From assembly GCA_000469685.2 (NCBI GenBank), contig LS997566.1, positions 45,991,442 through 46,055,441 on the forward strand: a DNA stretch of 64,000 nt. The letters are read 5' to 3'. The translations under genes were made by a program, and so were the position numbers. Every line of letters begins with the position of its first letter. Positions within the stretch are counted from its first letter, which is position 1. The notes under the pieces are model-generated. The model was not told the origin of the DNA, did not search any database, and saw only the letters and a program-made list of their open reading frames with translations. This document shows, in pieces, positions 1 through 11,544 of the stretch. Source of the DNA: Haemonchus contortus. Taxonomy: Eukaryota > Nematoda > Chromadorea > Rhabditida > Trichostrongylidae.

Positions 1-356
1 ATATTCCAGATATCCAAAAGGGCTTGAACAAAAAATCAACTGGAAGTACGAATGGTCTCCCTTCTAAAAGCCCTTTCCTTTTTGCCATGTCTTAAGTGTA
101 CGAGCACTAATGTCGGACCCAGAAGAGAAGAAAAACGTACATAAGGTTGGAATAACTGCAGACGTCACAAACTTGATTTCAGCATAGTCTGAAACGCCTT
201 CCCTTTAGACATGTGGACATTGCTGCTTTGAAGTCAAATAGTTTTGGTAGTGTCAAATAGGCTTCAGTTGAACATATCAAAATTTCATGCGATTTGCTCC
301 ACTGGGAAAAAAGTTACGACAAGTTAAAGTTGGCCGAATACTTTTGAGCGCTACTG
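1..356. mobile_element. Tc1/mariner-type MITE, right end only (cut by window edge)
   Basis: This stretch aligns, with many substitutions, to the right two thirds of the complete element at 60890-61415. Both share the order 'tattccagatat', 'gcatgaaca/gcttgaaca', 'aactgcagacgtca', and both end in the same terminal repeat (cttttgagcgctactg) followed by TA. The left end lies outside the window. No transposase reading frame is visible, so it is a non-autonomous copy. Confidence 0.7.
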
Positions 357-528
357 TACATACGACTTTCTTTTCTTGTACTACTACTTAATCCACGCTT
401 CCCACTTTCCTGATAAGGAAAATTAAATGGTCCTGGTAGGACCAGTAACCATTAAAGTCGATTCCCACAGTCTGGGCTCTTCGTGTTTATGCTTGATTCA
501 AAGCCTAATCGCCTTTTTACAGATTTTC

Positions 529-1502
529 CTAAATGTCACACGACAGCACAAAGCTCTGCCCAGCGTCACAAACATTCCAAGGATGACTTCTACAAAATAA
601 AAAGCGATCTTAGCAGACAGTTAAGTGGCAATTAATGTCAACTGCTGACGCAAATTCGGAAATCGAGAAAAATGTCAAAACAAAAGCTTGACGTTGGCAA
701 TTACGTAATTTAAAAACCTTGCAGTTGTGGAAAAAGTTTTGCATTTTGCGTCCTATTGAACTCACCGTATACATGGCCAATCTCCGTTTGCGCCAGGTGA
801 CGGACACGGTTCAGTCTGCTCCCCGTTCAACATGGTACACTCTAAAATTTGACGCCTTTAGAAAAAATCTGGTTTGAAGTTGTATGGAGATCATCAAATT
901 TATGAGTTTTGTGTACTAAAAAACAACAAATATGAGTCAACTAGCTAAGTAAACAGGTGATAAAGAGATAAACATTCAGAAACAACGGGTCGAATTCCTC
1001 TTAAAAAGACATATAGACGAAAAATGGAATTTCAGCTTACCATTTCTCGTCTATGTGCGTGTCAACTCAGGATACATTCGAGCCGTTGTTTATCTATTTA
1101 TCACCTCGTCACCGTATCGCGATGACGAGCTATGGGCTAAACCAGCCTCTGAGGAGTTCGAACCCGCCCTGTGTTCTTCTGGCATCTAGCTCTTTATCCC
1201 TTACACTACCGAGACACCCTTGCCCGAGTCTTTTAAATGGCCGGTATCCCAAGCGGGTTTGGTGATGTTTTCACCCACAACCAGCTATCTTCTTGGGATT
1301 GTTACCAGTACCATTATGAAACTTACCAGTAGTTCTCCACTCGGTTAGGCTTTCTCGTGTGCTTCGATCCTGAAATGTTTTTGTTTTGAGCAGAGTAAAA
1401 TCTAGTGATAGTAAGTGGTAATAGAAGGTTACTTACGTATCGATGTTTAGCTGAGCATACTACAACGAGGAATGTGATGGCTAATAAAACTGATGAAGGC
1501 AT
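529..1502 (-). CDS. small secreted cysteine-containing protein, four exons, 81 aa
   Basis: Exons are 1437-1502, 1327-1369, 766-841 and 529-589 on the minus strand (246 nt, 81 residues plus TAG). All junctions are GT-AG with strong signals (donors GTAAGT, GTAAGT, GTGAGT; acceptors ending TTTCAG, TTTTAG, TTGTAG), and phases agree throughout. The ATG lies four bases after a TTTTTTCAG acceptor, as expected for spliced-leader addition. Residues 1-18 form a signal peptide (MPSSVLLAITFLVVVCSA), so the product is probably secreted. The mature part is about 63 residues with five cysteines in exons 3 and 4. The spacing C-x10-C-x10-CI-x4-W-x2-CD faintly recalls the start of an LDL-receptor class A repeat, but the acidic calcium-binding end is absent, so that is only a guess. 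Introns are 67, 485 and 176 nt. I do not recognise the family. A further exon beyond the TAG cannot be excluded. Confidence 0.6.
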
Positions 1503-1631
1503 TATTCTGAAAAAAGTATGATTGACAAGTGAACTGGATTTGGTATTGTTGTTGTTGTTGATAGTGAAGCTATCACGGAAAGCAAAGCCATTGCAAAATG
1601 ACCGAAAATATGTGATTGAGAGTTGAGCCAA

Positions 1632-2876
1632 AATGATAGAAGGGAATGCTTCATATTCGATACTTTCAGCTCTGATCCGAGCTAGTACACTGGACTTCCT
1701 GGACAGTTGTCAACTAGCAGACTTGTAAGTTGCCTAAGGGACCCCTTTAATTGACAAGTTGGTTAATTTTCCGATAATTCATCCGAACACCTCAAAAAGG
1801 GGCAGGTAATGAAGTTGAATACTCCTGCTCACACGGAAGCATCCCATCTTATAGCAAACGAGCTAGTGCTCACACCACGGAGCATCAACTCGAGAACCAG
1901 AGAACAGAGTTTTTTAATCAGCGGATGATAGTTGGTCGACTAGAGCAGAGCAGCAAAAGCAATGACTGTGAGCTTTTGTATATACGCATGTGGGTGTTCC
2001 CGACTACGGTAGATATGTATTTGATGAAAAGCCATCTGACGGAAAGCTCATTAGAAAATGATAAGGAACATCTTATCAAAGCGAAATCTGCAGGGAAATG
2101 GTAACGGATGAAGAGGCGTCCGTAACGAATACAATTCAGAAAGAAAAACTGAAGCGCTGAATCAACCAGAAGAAATCCTTGAAACGATTACAGCGAAGTA
2201 CATTTTCTCCTGAACCTAAGCGTCTATTCAACAATTCTCCACCGCCATGGTTACACCCTCTCGACATTCAAATTGATGATAAGCAGTGATATTTGAAAGT
2301 AAAACATGATAGCTGAAGTGCTGACGAATTCTACGAAAAGGTTGCTGCACTGACTGTGACTGTGTCACTCTGGCGAAGCCCCACTACTACCACAACCACT
2401 TTGGGGGTAACCCGAGGACTAAAATACCCGAGTCAAAACCAGTTCGACAAGAGTTCACCTCAATGGGAACGGTGTTACGAATGAACTATGGGTGCGGAAC
2501 TGTGGCGCATCGCAGCGATGACATCATTCAATGATGACTATACCCCTATTTGTACTTGTAGTTTCTAGTTTTAGCCATAAATATTGGGCAAATCAGGTCT
2601 CGCGATCGTGTTCGCAATCGCAATGATTACTTGTTGGCGATGATGATGTTGTTGTTGTTTTTCCCATCGTTTTGAAATCAGCTGTTCTTTGAAGTCTTCG
2701 GTAAAGCTAGAGTGGGCAAGGCTAAGCTATACTCTAGCCAAAAAGTCCTAGGTAGACTGTGCACTTTCGGGACAACTTGTGGTTGCATTTTCTATTATTG
2801 GACTCTCTTTCCCAAACAATCCACCCCGGATTGGTTGTTCGTCTGTCATTTAAATATCACATGTATCTGATCTTCC
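1632..2876. other. intergenic, nothing recognised
   Basis: Unique-looking, mildly AT-rich sequence upstream of the secreted-protein gene. A short (GTT)n run lies near 2648. No exon with paired splice signals was found. Confidence 0.5.
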
Positions 2877-3175
2877 GGGCGGAGGTGGTATAGTGGCAGG
2901 TGGGGTACTATCTCACACGCATGGTCAAGGGTTCGATTCCCGCGTCGATATCCGCCCAGGCCGACCAAGCCTTCCATCATTCCGAGATCGGCTGATTGGT
3001 ACCATTCTTGTCTGGGAGGATGAAAGCCCTGGCTTGTAAATCGGCTGGCTACCGCAAGTCATTGTGTAGGCCACATACGCACTCATTACGCCACTACGAT
3101 TCTGAATGGAAGTCGAGTGCGGGGGCGCATCGCTCAGACGGGATTGATTAAGGCCAAAAACTTTTAAGCTTTATC
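2877..3175 (+). mobile_element. tRNA-headed SINE, near full length
   Basis: The best-preserved head with the copy at 63381. GGGCGGA at 2877-2883 can pair with TCCGCCC at 2951-2957 as a 7-bp tRNA acceptor stem. Between them lie a box-A-like stretch (tggtatagtggcaggtgg) and a box B (gggttcgattccc), the pol III promoter layout. The body carries the family landmarks: gatcggctgattggtacc, ggaggatgaaagc, gcaagtcattgtgtaggcc, gattctgaatggaagtcgag and a tail near gggattgattaaggcc. It is non-coding and would depend on a LINE for mobility. Confidence 0.75.
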
Positions 3176-3234
3176 TGCTATTCGAGTAAATTTTCCCACT
3201 GAATGACACAAATTGTATAGTGAATTCATCAAAC

Positions 3235-3435
3235 TTCGTTGGATCCCGTTTTTGGAATACGCCACGCATTACTCCTCCTTTCAAAATCGTGGCGTATTGA
3301 ATGCGTACTATACAATGACTTCCGTTGGTCAGCCGATGTACAAGTGAAAGCTTCTATCCTCCCGGACGAGAAAGTACCAATTACCCGACCGTGGGGGATG
3401 AAAGGCCCGAGAGGGCATCTAAGGGTCCTGAATTC
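3235..3435 (-). mobile_element. SINE fragment, minus strand, head missing
   Basis: On the minus strand the family body can be read: a ggtcgggtaattggtact block, gtccgggaggatagaagc, a ggaagtcattgtatag block and a diverged tail with gcgtggcgtattcc. The tRNA-like head is absent. It lies tail-to-tail with the copy at 2877-3175. Confidence 0.55.
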
Positions 3436-4254
3436 GACCAAATACGTCACTTAGTGTCATACTTCCGCAGCAATAAATAAACAAATGAGTTCGACGAGCT
3501 GTTGAACCAAGTATGACACAACTAACTAGTTTTGGTCGATTTTTTTTTCAGGGAAAACGTTTGTTCAGTTTACCCGATGAAAATATCAAATCACAGCTGA
3601 TCTGGTCCCATTTTGGTCTTTCTGACGTATGACTGGGTCTCTTATCATTCCCAGAAAACCTCACATGATTTCCATACATCAGGTACATAAGTCTCAACAC
3701 CAATATCAAAGTTCTTGACCCGAGTTTCACATCCATTTCAGTTCCGTTTTGTTGACATTCTTCTGAAAATCACGTAAACAGATTTCTTCGGAGAAAGAAA
3801 TCGCTGTTTCCCTGCCATTTCCTTCAAAAGGAGGCATTCTCTTGGTAACATCTGAAACTTTTTGAAACAACTGATGAACTTTTTGGGAAATAGCTGAGCT
3901 CGATTGCATTTGTTTTCCTTACTCTCTACATTAAGGAGCTTTTTGATTTCCAGGAGAAAAGCGGTTGCTGAAAGCCATGTGTTTATCTATTAAGATGATG
4001 GAGCACTAATACCTGATGATTTAGTTTTTCAGCGTCTTAGGCTTGAGAGGATTTCTCATAACATTTTTGTTGAAAGCTGCACAACTTCTTCTCCTAGAAT
4101 TCCTGTGCACAACTTCGTACAGCATGACTTGCTATGAACCTTCGAAAACGGAAAACGTCAACGAGGTCAACAAAATATTACGCAAACGGTATGAAAAATG
4201 AAATCCGTTCGTCGAGGATCAGGTGTGAATTCTAAGAATCATCACTTCCGAATT

Positions 4255-4360
4255 GGGGTATTTGGACGAGATTTTAGTTGTTACAATTGCGAAAAAGCTG
4301 ACTACATTAAGCCAGGGCTGTACAAAACTGCCTTTCACTGTCGCTATCGGTCACGGTAGG
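4255..4360 (+). repeat. interspersed repeat, family with 9296 and 30733
   Basis: A block reading ggggtatttggacgagattt, then acaattgcgaaaaagctgac, then cctttcactgtcgctat. It is matched along its whole length, in reverse orientation, by 30733-30825, and over the first half by 9296-9355. No coding potential or terminal structure was seen, so the element class is unknown. Confidence 0.5.
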
Positions 4361-4544
4361 TCGTTTCAATTTCCTACATCGGCTCCTTTGTGATCGGTGC
4401 AGCCTCTGTAGTGCCGGTGGAACTCGTCCGAAAATACAAACGGTGCAATCTTTGAGCCTTCATAGTGATCCATTAAACTGTTTTCCGATCTGACAGCGCA
4501 GAACTCATCCTTGCCGAAGTAGCTACGGATCTATAGTTGGCACT

Positions 4545-4770
4545 CGTTCAGGCCATCCAAGCTCCACATGCCATTGACGTTGGTTAATTGGTACCAGTCC
4601 CATCTGATGGCAAGAAGATAGAGACAAACCCATTCATCAACTGATTCTCGGGAGCAGATTCGTGACTACGATTCTGATGGAAAGTAAAATGTTCAGGCGC
4701 ACTCCAAAAACGAGACTAATCAGCACCGGAAACTTGGTGATTCATCTTTTGGGCCTTTTTGGAGTGGTTC
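4545..4770 (+). mobile_element. degenerate SINE copy
   Basis: Recognisable only by family landmarks: gttggttaattggtaccag, then gactacgattctgatggaaagt, then a gcgcactccaaaaacgagac tail. The tRNA-like head is too diverged to define. Confidence 0.4.
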
Positions 4771-4959
4771 GGTCTCAGCAGGTCTAGTACCTCACCTCTA
4801 CGTCACTAGACTGGCTTCCAACGCGACTAGATTCGCACTGGAAATCAGGTCCGGTGACGATTTCCGATTCTCCCTGTCCTCGTACCATTCAGTAAGTCCC
4901 AAGTTGTAATTTCAAGGAGTGCGGACTTACTTAAGATGAAGTAATAAAGGCCTGAAAAA

Positions 4960-7900
4960 ACCCCCTTGCAAAAGGTCTCGTGGGCGAGTTTTTTTTTTGC
5001 ATGGGGTTTTTAAATGACATTAAACAGTGCATGAGGAGAAGAAAAAAAAGAAAAAAAACCGGCTTCCAGATGATCACGTGATGTGAATTTGAAATATACT
5101 TCTACCTACTAGGAATTTGTAGGCTTATTTTAGAAATTAATGGGAACGTGGGTGAAAAGGAACAACAAGCATCTACTGGGAAAAAAGTTTTCATGCCTCA
5201 TGAGCTGATCCATTATTGTTCGTAGGCAGACCCGTCGTGGATTTCATGCATCAACTATCACTACGAATCATCTGAATGACGTTAATAGCCTTTTTTTGGA
5301 ATGCCCCATCTGTTTTCGGGTAGAAAAAAGCCTGACGGTGGGAGTAGCAGAATTATGGCTAAATTTAGTAACAAAAAAGAAATTTTCATGCTCAACCATG
5401 CAAAAACTAACGCATTGTGACGCACAGAGAGTGACGTTTTTTGACGTTGATCAATCCCAGTTCCGGGATGCGCCGTGTTATTTGACTTGTGTCCAAAATC
5501 ATAGCGTTTGAATGCGTATATACATAATGCATTCAATATAAATTGAATCGAGTAGGGAAAACGGTGTGCAAGCGCTGTGTATATCAAAGCCTACATCTAT
5601 GTACCTAGAGGAGTATGGTACTTACTAGTCAGCCCCGGAGGAATGGAAGATTTGATGACAATGAGTAGTGTGGTCGATACCGCTACGGGTTTCGATCCTG
5701 GGACAACGCAGGTATTCTACGCCTGCACCAACTCCGAATGTACCGGTTTGGGATGTTCCTACACTTGACTTCCAGTCCAGATAACGCATGATAGCATATT
5801 CGGCTTTTGGCAGCCAGTCATTGTGCACGAAATGATGAGTACTGAGAAGTTCTGGATCCTAGATGGCACCACTATAACTAAGACGGACGGAGCTGAAGTA
5901 GAGCTATGTGATGCTTCTAGAGGTCCTACAGCCCGATTCCCGATCGACCGCCCCAAACTAATCATATGTATTTTCCATAGCTCCCTTGTCGTTCAACTGA
6001 CACCACACTTACTGGACAGTAAGTCAAGAACTCCAAGAAGTGATTCTCACGCGGAGTAAAGTGAATCAGAAAGAGGGAATAGACGGGAATCTCTCAGATA
6101 AGCTGGCAAAATAAACAGTTTGAAGAAGAAAAGCAAGATTTCCTCAACTTGAGGGGATCGCTTCGAGCTTGAACTACAGGAACCTAATCGCTTAGAACCG
6201 GATCTAGTCGAAACTTAAACTGCCTCTTTGACGTTGAATTTGATGGCCAAGGGAGGCATAGATTCTGTTCAACCATCTTGAGCCAATACCGAAGTTTGAT
6301 TAAGACACTATAAGATCTCCACACTGCTAACTTGTAGACTCTGAGGAATCTCAACAAAATGCCATACATACTTGTTTGTGAATCAGCTTAACATTCGGTG
6401 CCAGATAATCTACACATCAGTCAATCTTTGCCTAACCAGCTTATATCAATACAGATGATTGCTGATGAGCTTTGCTACGTAGCATGGATAAAGTAGAGCC
6501 GAGCTGCCAGAACAGCTTACAAATCACTTTCTTTATCACAACAATTTCGCAGCTAATTACAGCTAATGGTTTTGTTTAGGATGATATTGAATGTTCGTTC
6601 ACGGAAAGAAATTTCGCGAATATTCGACAGATCATTGCCGAGGAAAACCCGAAGTTCTCAGTGAAGACTTAAAAATAATTTTCATCCGGTTGTCGCTCAT
6701 TCACGGAGATCTACGAGCCAGGAGTGAAGCAGAGAGGACGCCACGAAGATGATCATGAGCGGAGACGATTAAGCACTGAGTTAGATCGCTTGAGGCGATG
6801 CATACAGCTCATAAAAGCGATCTGCCAATCCACAGGAATGGGAGTAACTCTTTGCTGAAGTAGTTCGATGCTTACTGCTCCGCTATTACAGTATTCTCGC
6901 CGAATACCTTCAGTGATCAGAGATTTTAATGAAAACTGAGAAGTGCTACTGAAATCTCGAAGACGAAAACAATCTGCAGCGCATTACGGTAGGATCTGCC
7001 TGACTTTCGAGGATACAAAGGCAAAACGAACAGACCTGCACGAGGCCATTTCATCCACATTCCCCGCCGTCTACCTGAGCTTACAATCAGCATAGCGCCA
7101 AAAGAGCCACCTTCCTGCATGCGATCGGCAAGCGGATCGGATCGGATCGGATCTCTAATCGCTCCCATTTAGATTCATTAAGTCCCACACATCTTTCGGG
7201 CCTGCTAACTCATACCGTACTCCTCTGGAGAGAGGAAAGCACAAATGGGTGTCGTAGCTTCCCTTATAGGGTCAAGTAGTCATCCGTGGGCCCCTTTTGA
7301 ATTCAGCACGGAGGTCAAATGCTTTTAAAAATTCGGAAATAACTGAATGCCAATGCATACTAGCTTCAGAATACGTGAAGAAAAGAATTAAAAAAGAAGA
7401 TCGCCACAAAAGTTCACAAGCTCGAACTTTTTCGAATTTCCGGGAAAGTTAAGAGCATACTCTGAGAAATTGCGATTTGCTCTCGGTAACGAAAAACTTT
7501 GAAGGACGGCAGATCAGATTTAGAGAAATATTTGAGGTCACCGACCGTATACGATGGTATACTAGATACTCTGAAATACGATCCAATAACATAATTTACC
7601 GGAGCACCGGATCTCGCTGGTTGAGACCGACACGTCGAAGATATAGCTGCATGCACCCCACGGGGCTTAACCAAAGCGGTAGACGTCACAGATGCAGTTT
7701 ACCAAAGATCATATGTTAGCCGGTTCCTCCTCCTAACAAGAGAGGAAGCCGCAGATTTTATTGAAAAATTATTGAAAACTGTTCTTTGTTTTGACAACAA
7801 GGAAAGGAGGCAGTAGGGAAGAGCTCCAGAATAACACTCGATAGTGGCATAATCTGCTGGCAAACAGGGAGCATCGTGAAGAAGTTCAAGTTTCTCAGCT

Positions 7901-9290
7901 CAGAAAGGCGGGGGGGGGGGGGATGTGCTAAGCCATACGTAGACTGCTAGCCTAGCAAAGCCGTTCAAACTTTAGATACATGGAGGAGGAACTCGCAACA
8001 GACGGCGAAGGAGACGATGTGGTAGAATGCCGATGGAATACTGCATGGACAACAAAAGGAATCCAGTGGCATCCACTGCAATGGGCAGTGCTTCATAACG
8101 TCCAATTGAGAGGAAAGATATGTCGGACAAAGGTGGCAGCGACGACAATGTGACTCGTTCCTTGTTTCCTTAGGTGTCTCGTCCAATAGTCTTCCCTTAT
8201 CCTTTGGCAAATTGGCAGACCAGCCGGATAGCGTGGTCAAGATTCATGAAGAACAAGAAGAAATAGTCGAAGCGAAGATGTGGGGATGAGCCTGAAGATG
8301 GACACGGTCTGACTGGGTCAAAACGATGATATTAGGGAAAACATCTGAACAGCCCTCATCCAGATGAAAATTTTGAAGAAGAGCCTACGATGATTTGGAG
8401 TCGTGTTAGAATTCCATAGGATCATCCGAGAAGAACAGTGTGATAGGCTGCAAGTCTCACGGAAACAGTCCTCGAGAAGTTTTGAAGAAAAGCGGAAGGG
8501 GCGTGGTCAGGAAGTAAGTTGCCTTAAAGAATGTTGCAACACGTAGCCAAGAAGGAATTCCTAAAATCAAGGTCATGACACAAGATGGAAGGAAACGGTG
8601 ATGACCAAGAAAACCAGCGCCCAGCGACGGCAGGGGATAAAGCTAGAGAAAAGAACGAAGAAGAAAAAAAATTCTAGTGACTAATATGATATATAACTTC
8701 AAAAATATAAACGATCAAAAGAGCTCAGGTGGTGGTTTCACGCGACGGACGTAGGAGAGATCGGGACAGAATAGCTGCCCGTGATTGGTCGCCTACATGG
8801 GACAAAACACGGAGCTTCCTAGCCACACCTCCAACTTCCGATTTTCTCGAACATGTGGGAAGTTTCTCGATCGAACCATTTAAACATATGATACGAGTCA
8901 TAATGCATATATTCCACGGAAATAGGAATTTGTTTACTGTCTGACCAAACAACAGGAAACATATCAAGAGTAGTGCGTCACATGATTTATGCCATGTGAC
9001 ACTATCTATTTCGGGTACGTTTGGATTACGTAGGGAGCCCTAGGGTCTTTTCCCAAATCTGACATCAACAAACTTTGCACAAACCCATTCATCCCTAATA
9101 AGCTTAGTGACGCAATGATCATTTTGAGTAACTGCATGAGGTTTGGGAAAGCAAAGCATAAGAAGCGCCGTCTGGAGTCACTTAAAGGCGAGGTTTCCGA
9201 TAACCGATAATTCCCGATAATTTTGGTGATCCCTTTCTAAGTTAAGAAGCAGAGTCGTTGGTATTGAAGAAAGCACGAAAAAAGGCAGGA
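4960..9290. other. intergenic, no supported gene
   Basis: No coding exon could be supported. It holds a GGATC microrepeat near 7134-7153 and a poly-G run near 7909-7921. Open frames up to about 100 codons occur but none has signal, domain or splice support. Confidence 0.4.
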
Positions 9291-9295
9291 GAATG

Positions 9296-9355
9296 ACATG
9301 GAAAGGGCATTTGGACGAGATTTCACCTATGTGCAATTGCACAAAGGACTGGATA
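9296..9355 (+). repeat. interspersed repeat fragment (family of 4255 and 30733)
   Basis: Shares 'aagggcatttggacgagatt' and 'gtgcaattgcacaaag' with the copies at 4255-4360 and 30733-30825. Only the first half of the repeat is preserved. Confidence 0.4.
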
Positions 9356-9359
9356 CAGT

Positions 9360-10247
9360 AAGCAAAAAATGTTTGAGGAACGAAATGCTTTCTATTGCAA
9401 TGAGCCAAGGCTATAACGACAACTTTCTAAATTTTGAAGGCAGCTTCTGTAAAGCCGCCAAAATACGGCCTTTTCCAGGTCCGGTACACAATAAGGCAAT
9501 CTCTGGGCCGACCTTTGCGCCCATTCTAGGTTACTTTTGAACTGAAACGCCTGAGAAGAAATCCCAGAAAATCGTTTCCATCGTATACCGTGCCTTCCAA
9601 TACGACATGGTCCAGAAGTCTAGCATTGGTGTGATTTGTCATGTCATAAAGCTCTCCCGTCAAGTCTACAAGGACGCAACATTTCCGATTTCTGAAATCA
9701 GGTATGTCTATCAATATTTCGGATTGTACCATTTTCTGAACCAACCTGCGCCTACTTCGCTTAGTCCTGACTCAGCCCTTCTCTTCTTCGGGTGGGGGAC
9801 GTCACACAAGCTCACGTAAAATATATTAATGAAGTAACTGCTAAAGGATATGAGACGGGTAAATATCCGGGTTGGATCATAAGCGGAACAAACTGCTACA
9901 CAACATGTAGGAGATTTTAGTCACTGCTATGATTAGCTAATGCCTGATGCCGGCAAGAGACATTTTTTTTGCCGGGACGTTAAGTGAGGTCCACGATAAA
10001 GAGGAACAAATTAGGAAACTTTTTTGGCAAAGTGGCGTCATGAGCTCAGACACATCAGCAATAATGTCGAGAATGTCGCGTTTTTGTAAATGTTACGGGA
10101 GAGGTCCATGACAAATGTAGAAGAAATTAGGGAACTATTCTTGGTACGATCACGTCAGTATTTGCGAAAAAAAAAATTGTCCAGGAAATTGAAGCAATTG
10201 AAGTCTTAAGAAAAAAATTATCATTTACACAGATATCTGGACTGACT
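9360..10247. other. intergenic, nothing recognised
   Basis: Unique sequence leading up to the 16-bp target duplication of the next SINE (attacatgcctgtgtt at 10248-10263). No gene signals seen. Confidence 0.4.
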
Positions 10248-10263
10248 ATTACATGCCTGTGTT

Positions 10264-11179
10264 GGGGCGGACGTGGTCTAACGTCATGGCGCACTACTCA
10301 CCACACGTATGGCCACAGGTTCGGATCTCTGGCCCTGATACTCCCAGGCCAACAAAGCCTCCCATTTGGTCGAGGTCGGTGAATTTGGGACTGACGGTAC
10401 AGAGCAGAAGGCATCAAGGAGCATCCTCCATCAAGGGCATTAAGGGAATTCTGCAGAATTTTTGTAGACAATACATTTCACTTCACGGCATAATCTCATT
10501 TAAATGAGCAAATTTTCACGCGTCATATGCGACGAATGAAAAAGGGCTTTGGGCAAGGACACGTGTGGGGGTGCATGTCGGTTGGCGCGATGGGCGGAGT
10601 CGCGCCGCCTCAAATGGGCCTCAGAAGGAGCGCGCACATCTCAGATCGCGTAATCTTCTGCTCTCCTCTCCTCTATAGATGATCGAATTGGCTTCTATCA
10701 TCTATAAAGGAGAGGAAAGCAGAAGATTACGCGATCTGAACGAGTTGAAGAGCGCGATGGGCGGAGTCGCTCCGCCTCAAATAGGCGGGGCGACCCCGCC
10801 CATCGCGCCAACCGACCGGCTCCCCACGTGTGGCGGTTTTCGGGCAGCTAGGGGCCACGTGGTGCATTTTTGAAAATGGCGCGCAAACAATATCGCGCCC
10901 CAGTGCCAGAGAAACAGAAGGCGAAAAACTAAAACCGCCACGCAGCCGCACGCGGGTGGCGAAGAATGCTCTCTGATGCCTCCCGCTCTGTAGCGCCACT
11001 CGTTAACTGGTGCCAGATTCGTCCGGGAGGATATAAGCACTGACTTGTAAATTGGCTGACCACCGCAAGTCATTGTATAGGCCGCATACGCATTCAATTC
11101 TCTACGATTTGAATGAAAGTCCAATGCCTGGGCTCATCTCTCACACGGGATTGATGAATGCTCCAAGACTTTACCCTTT
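10264..11179 (+). mobile_element. SINE with 16-bp target duplication, split by a foldback element
   Basis: The 16-mer attacatgcctgtgtt flanks this block exactly, at 10248-10263 and 11180-11195, so it entered as one retrotransposed unit. The left part (10264 to about 10388) is the tRNA-like head, with box B caggttcggatctctgg and the gaggtcggt block. The right part (about 11005-11179) resumes with gttaactggtgccag, gggaggatataagcactgac, gcaagtcattgtatagg and the cgggattgatgaat tail. The middle is a separate inverted-repeat insertion. Confidence 0.7.
10390..11003. mobile_element. foldback (inverted-repeat) element inserted in the SINE
   Basis: Outer arms match in inverse: tacagagcagaaggcatcaa near 10400 against the reverse of the segment ending near 10995 (gatgcctcccgctctgta on the plus strand). 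Inner arms at about 10558-10620 and 10785-10843 share cacgtgtgg, cggttggcgcgatgggcgg and gtcgc-ccgcct. A central palindrome at about 10645-10735 reads ctcagatcgcgtaatcttct and its inverse around a short loop. No transposase frame is present, so it would be a non-autonomous foldback. Confidence 0.65.
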
Positions 11180-11196
11180 ATTACATGCCTGTGTTA

Positions 11197-11292
11197 CTAT
11201 ATAGCACCGGCTGAGACTGCTTCTCTGATATCAAATTTTCTAAACTATATAGCACCGGCTGAGACTGCTTCTCTGATATCAAATTTTCTAAA
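11197..11292. repeat. 48-bp tandem duplication, two identical copies
   Basis: Units 11197-11244 and 11245-11292 are identical over 48 bp (begins ctatatagcaccggctga). The array starts one base after the right-hand target duplication of the split SINE. Confidence 0.9.
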
Positions 11293-11544
11293 GAATCCTA
11301 ACCTACCGGTAGGCATTGTAACCACCTATTCTATGAGTAATGCTATAGAAGCTGAAGGAATAGGAAAAAATGGGGAGTCCGGAACACCAAAACAATTTTT
11401 TCAATGATGTCTTCTAGATTTGTTAAATCACGATTTCCACATCTAAGTATGATGTATTAAGTTAAGTGGAAAGTCTTGGTCGTTCTTCCATCTTTGTTAC
11501 AAAACTCTTACTTTCAGTGAAGGAGTTTCTTAATCAGTAATATA

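Noticed and set aside
1437..1631. 102-codon continuous minus-strand frame starting upstream at 1631
   Set aside because: The stretch is better explained by the spliced signal-peptide exon; the unspliced frame crosses a strong acceptor and donor.
3551..3909. Series of tttcag-like acceptors and GT donors on the plus strand, with an overlapping minus-strand frame
   Set aside because: Implied introns are under 30 nt and phases do not agree, so no gene model holds.
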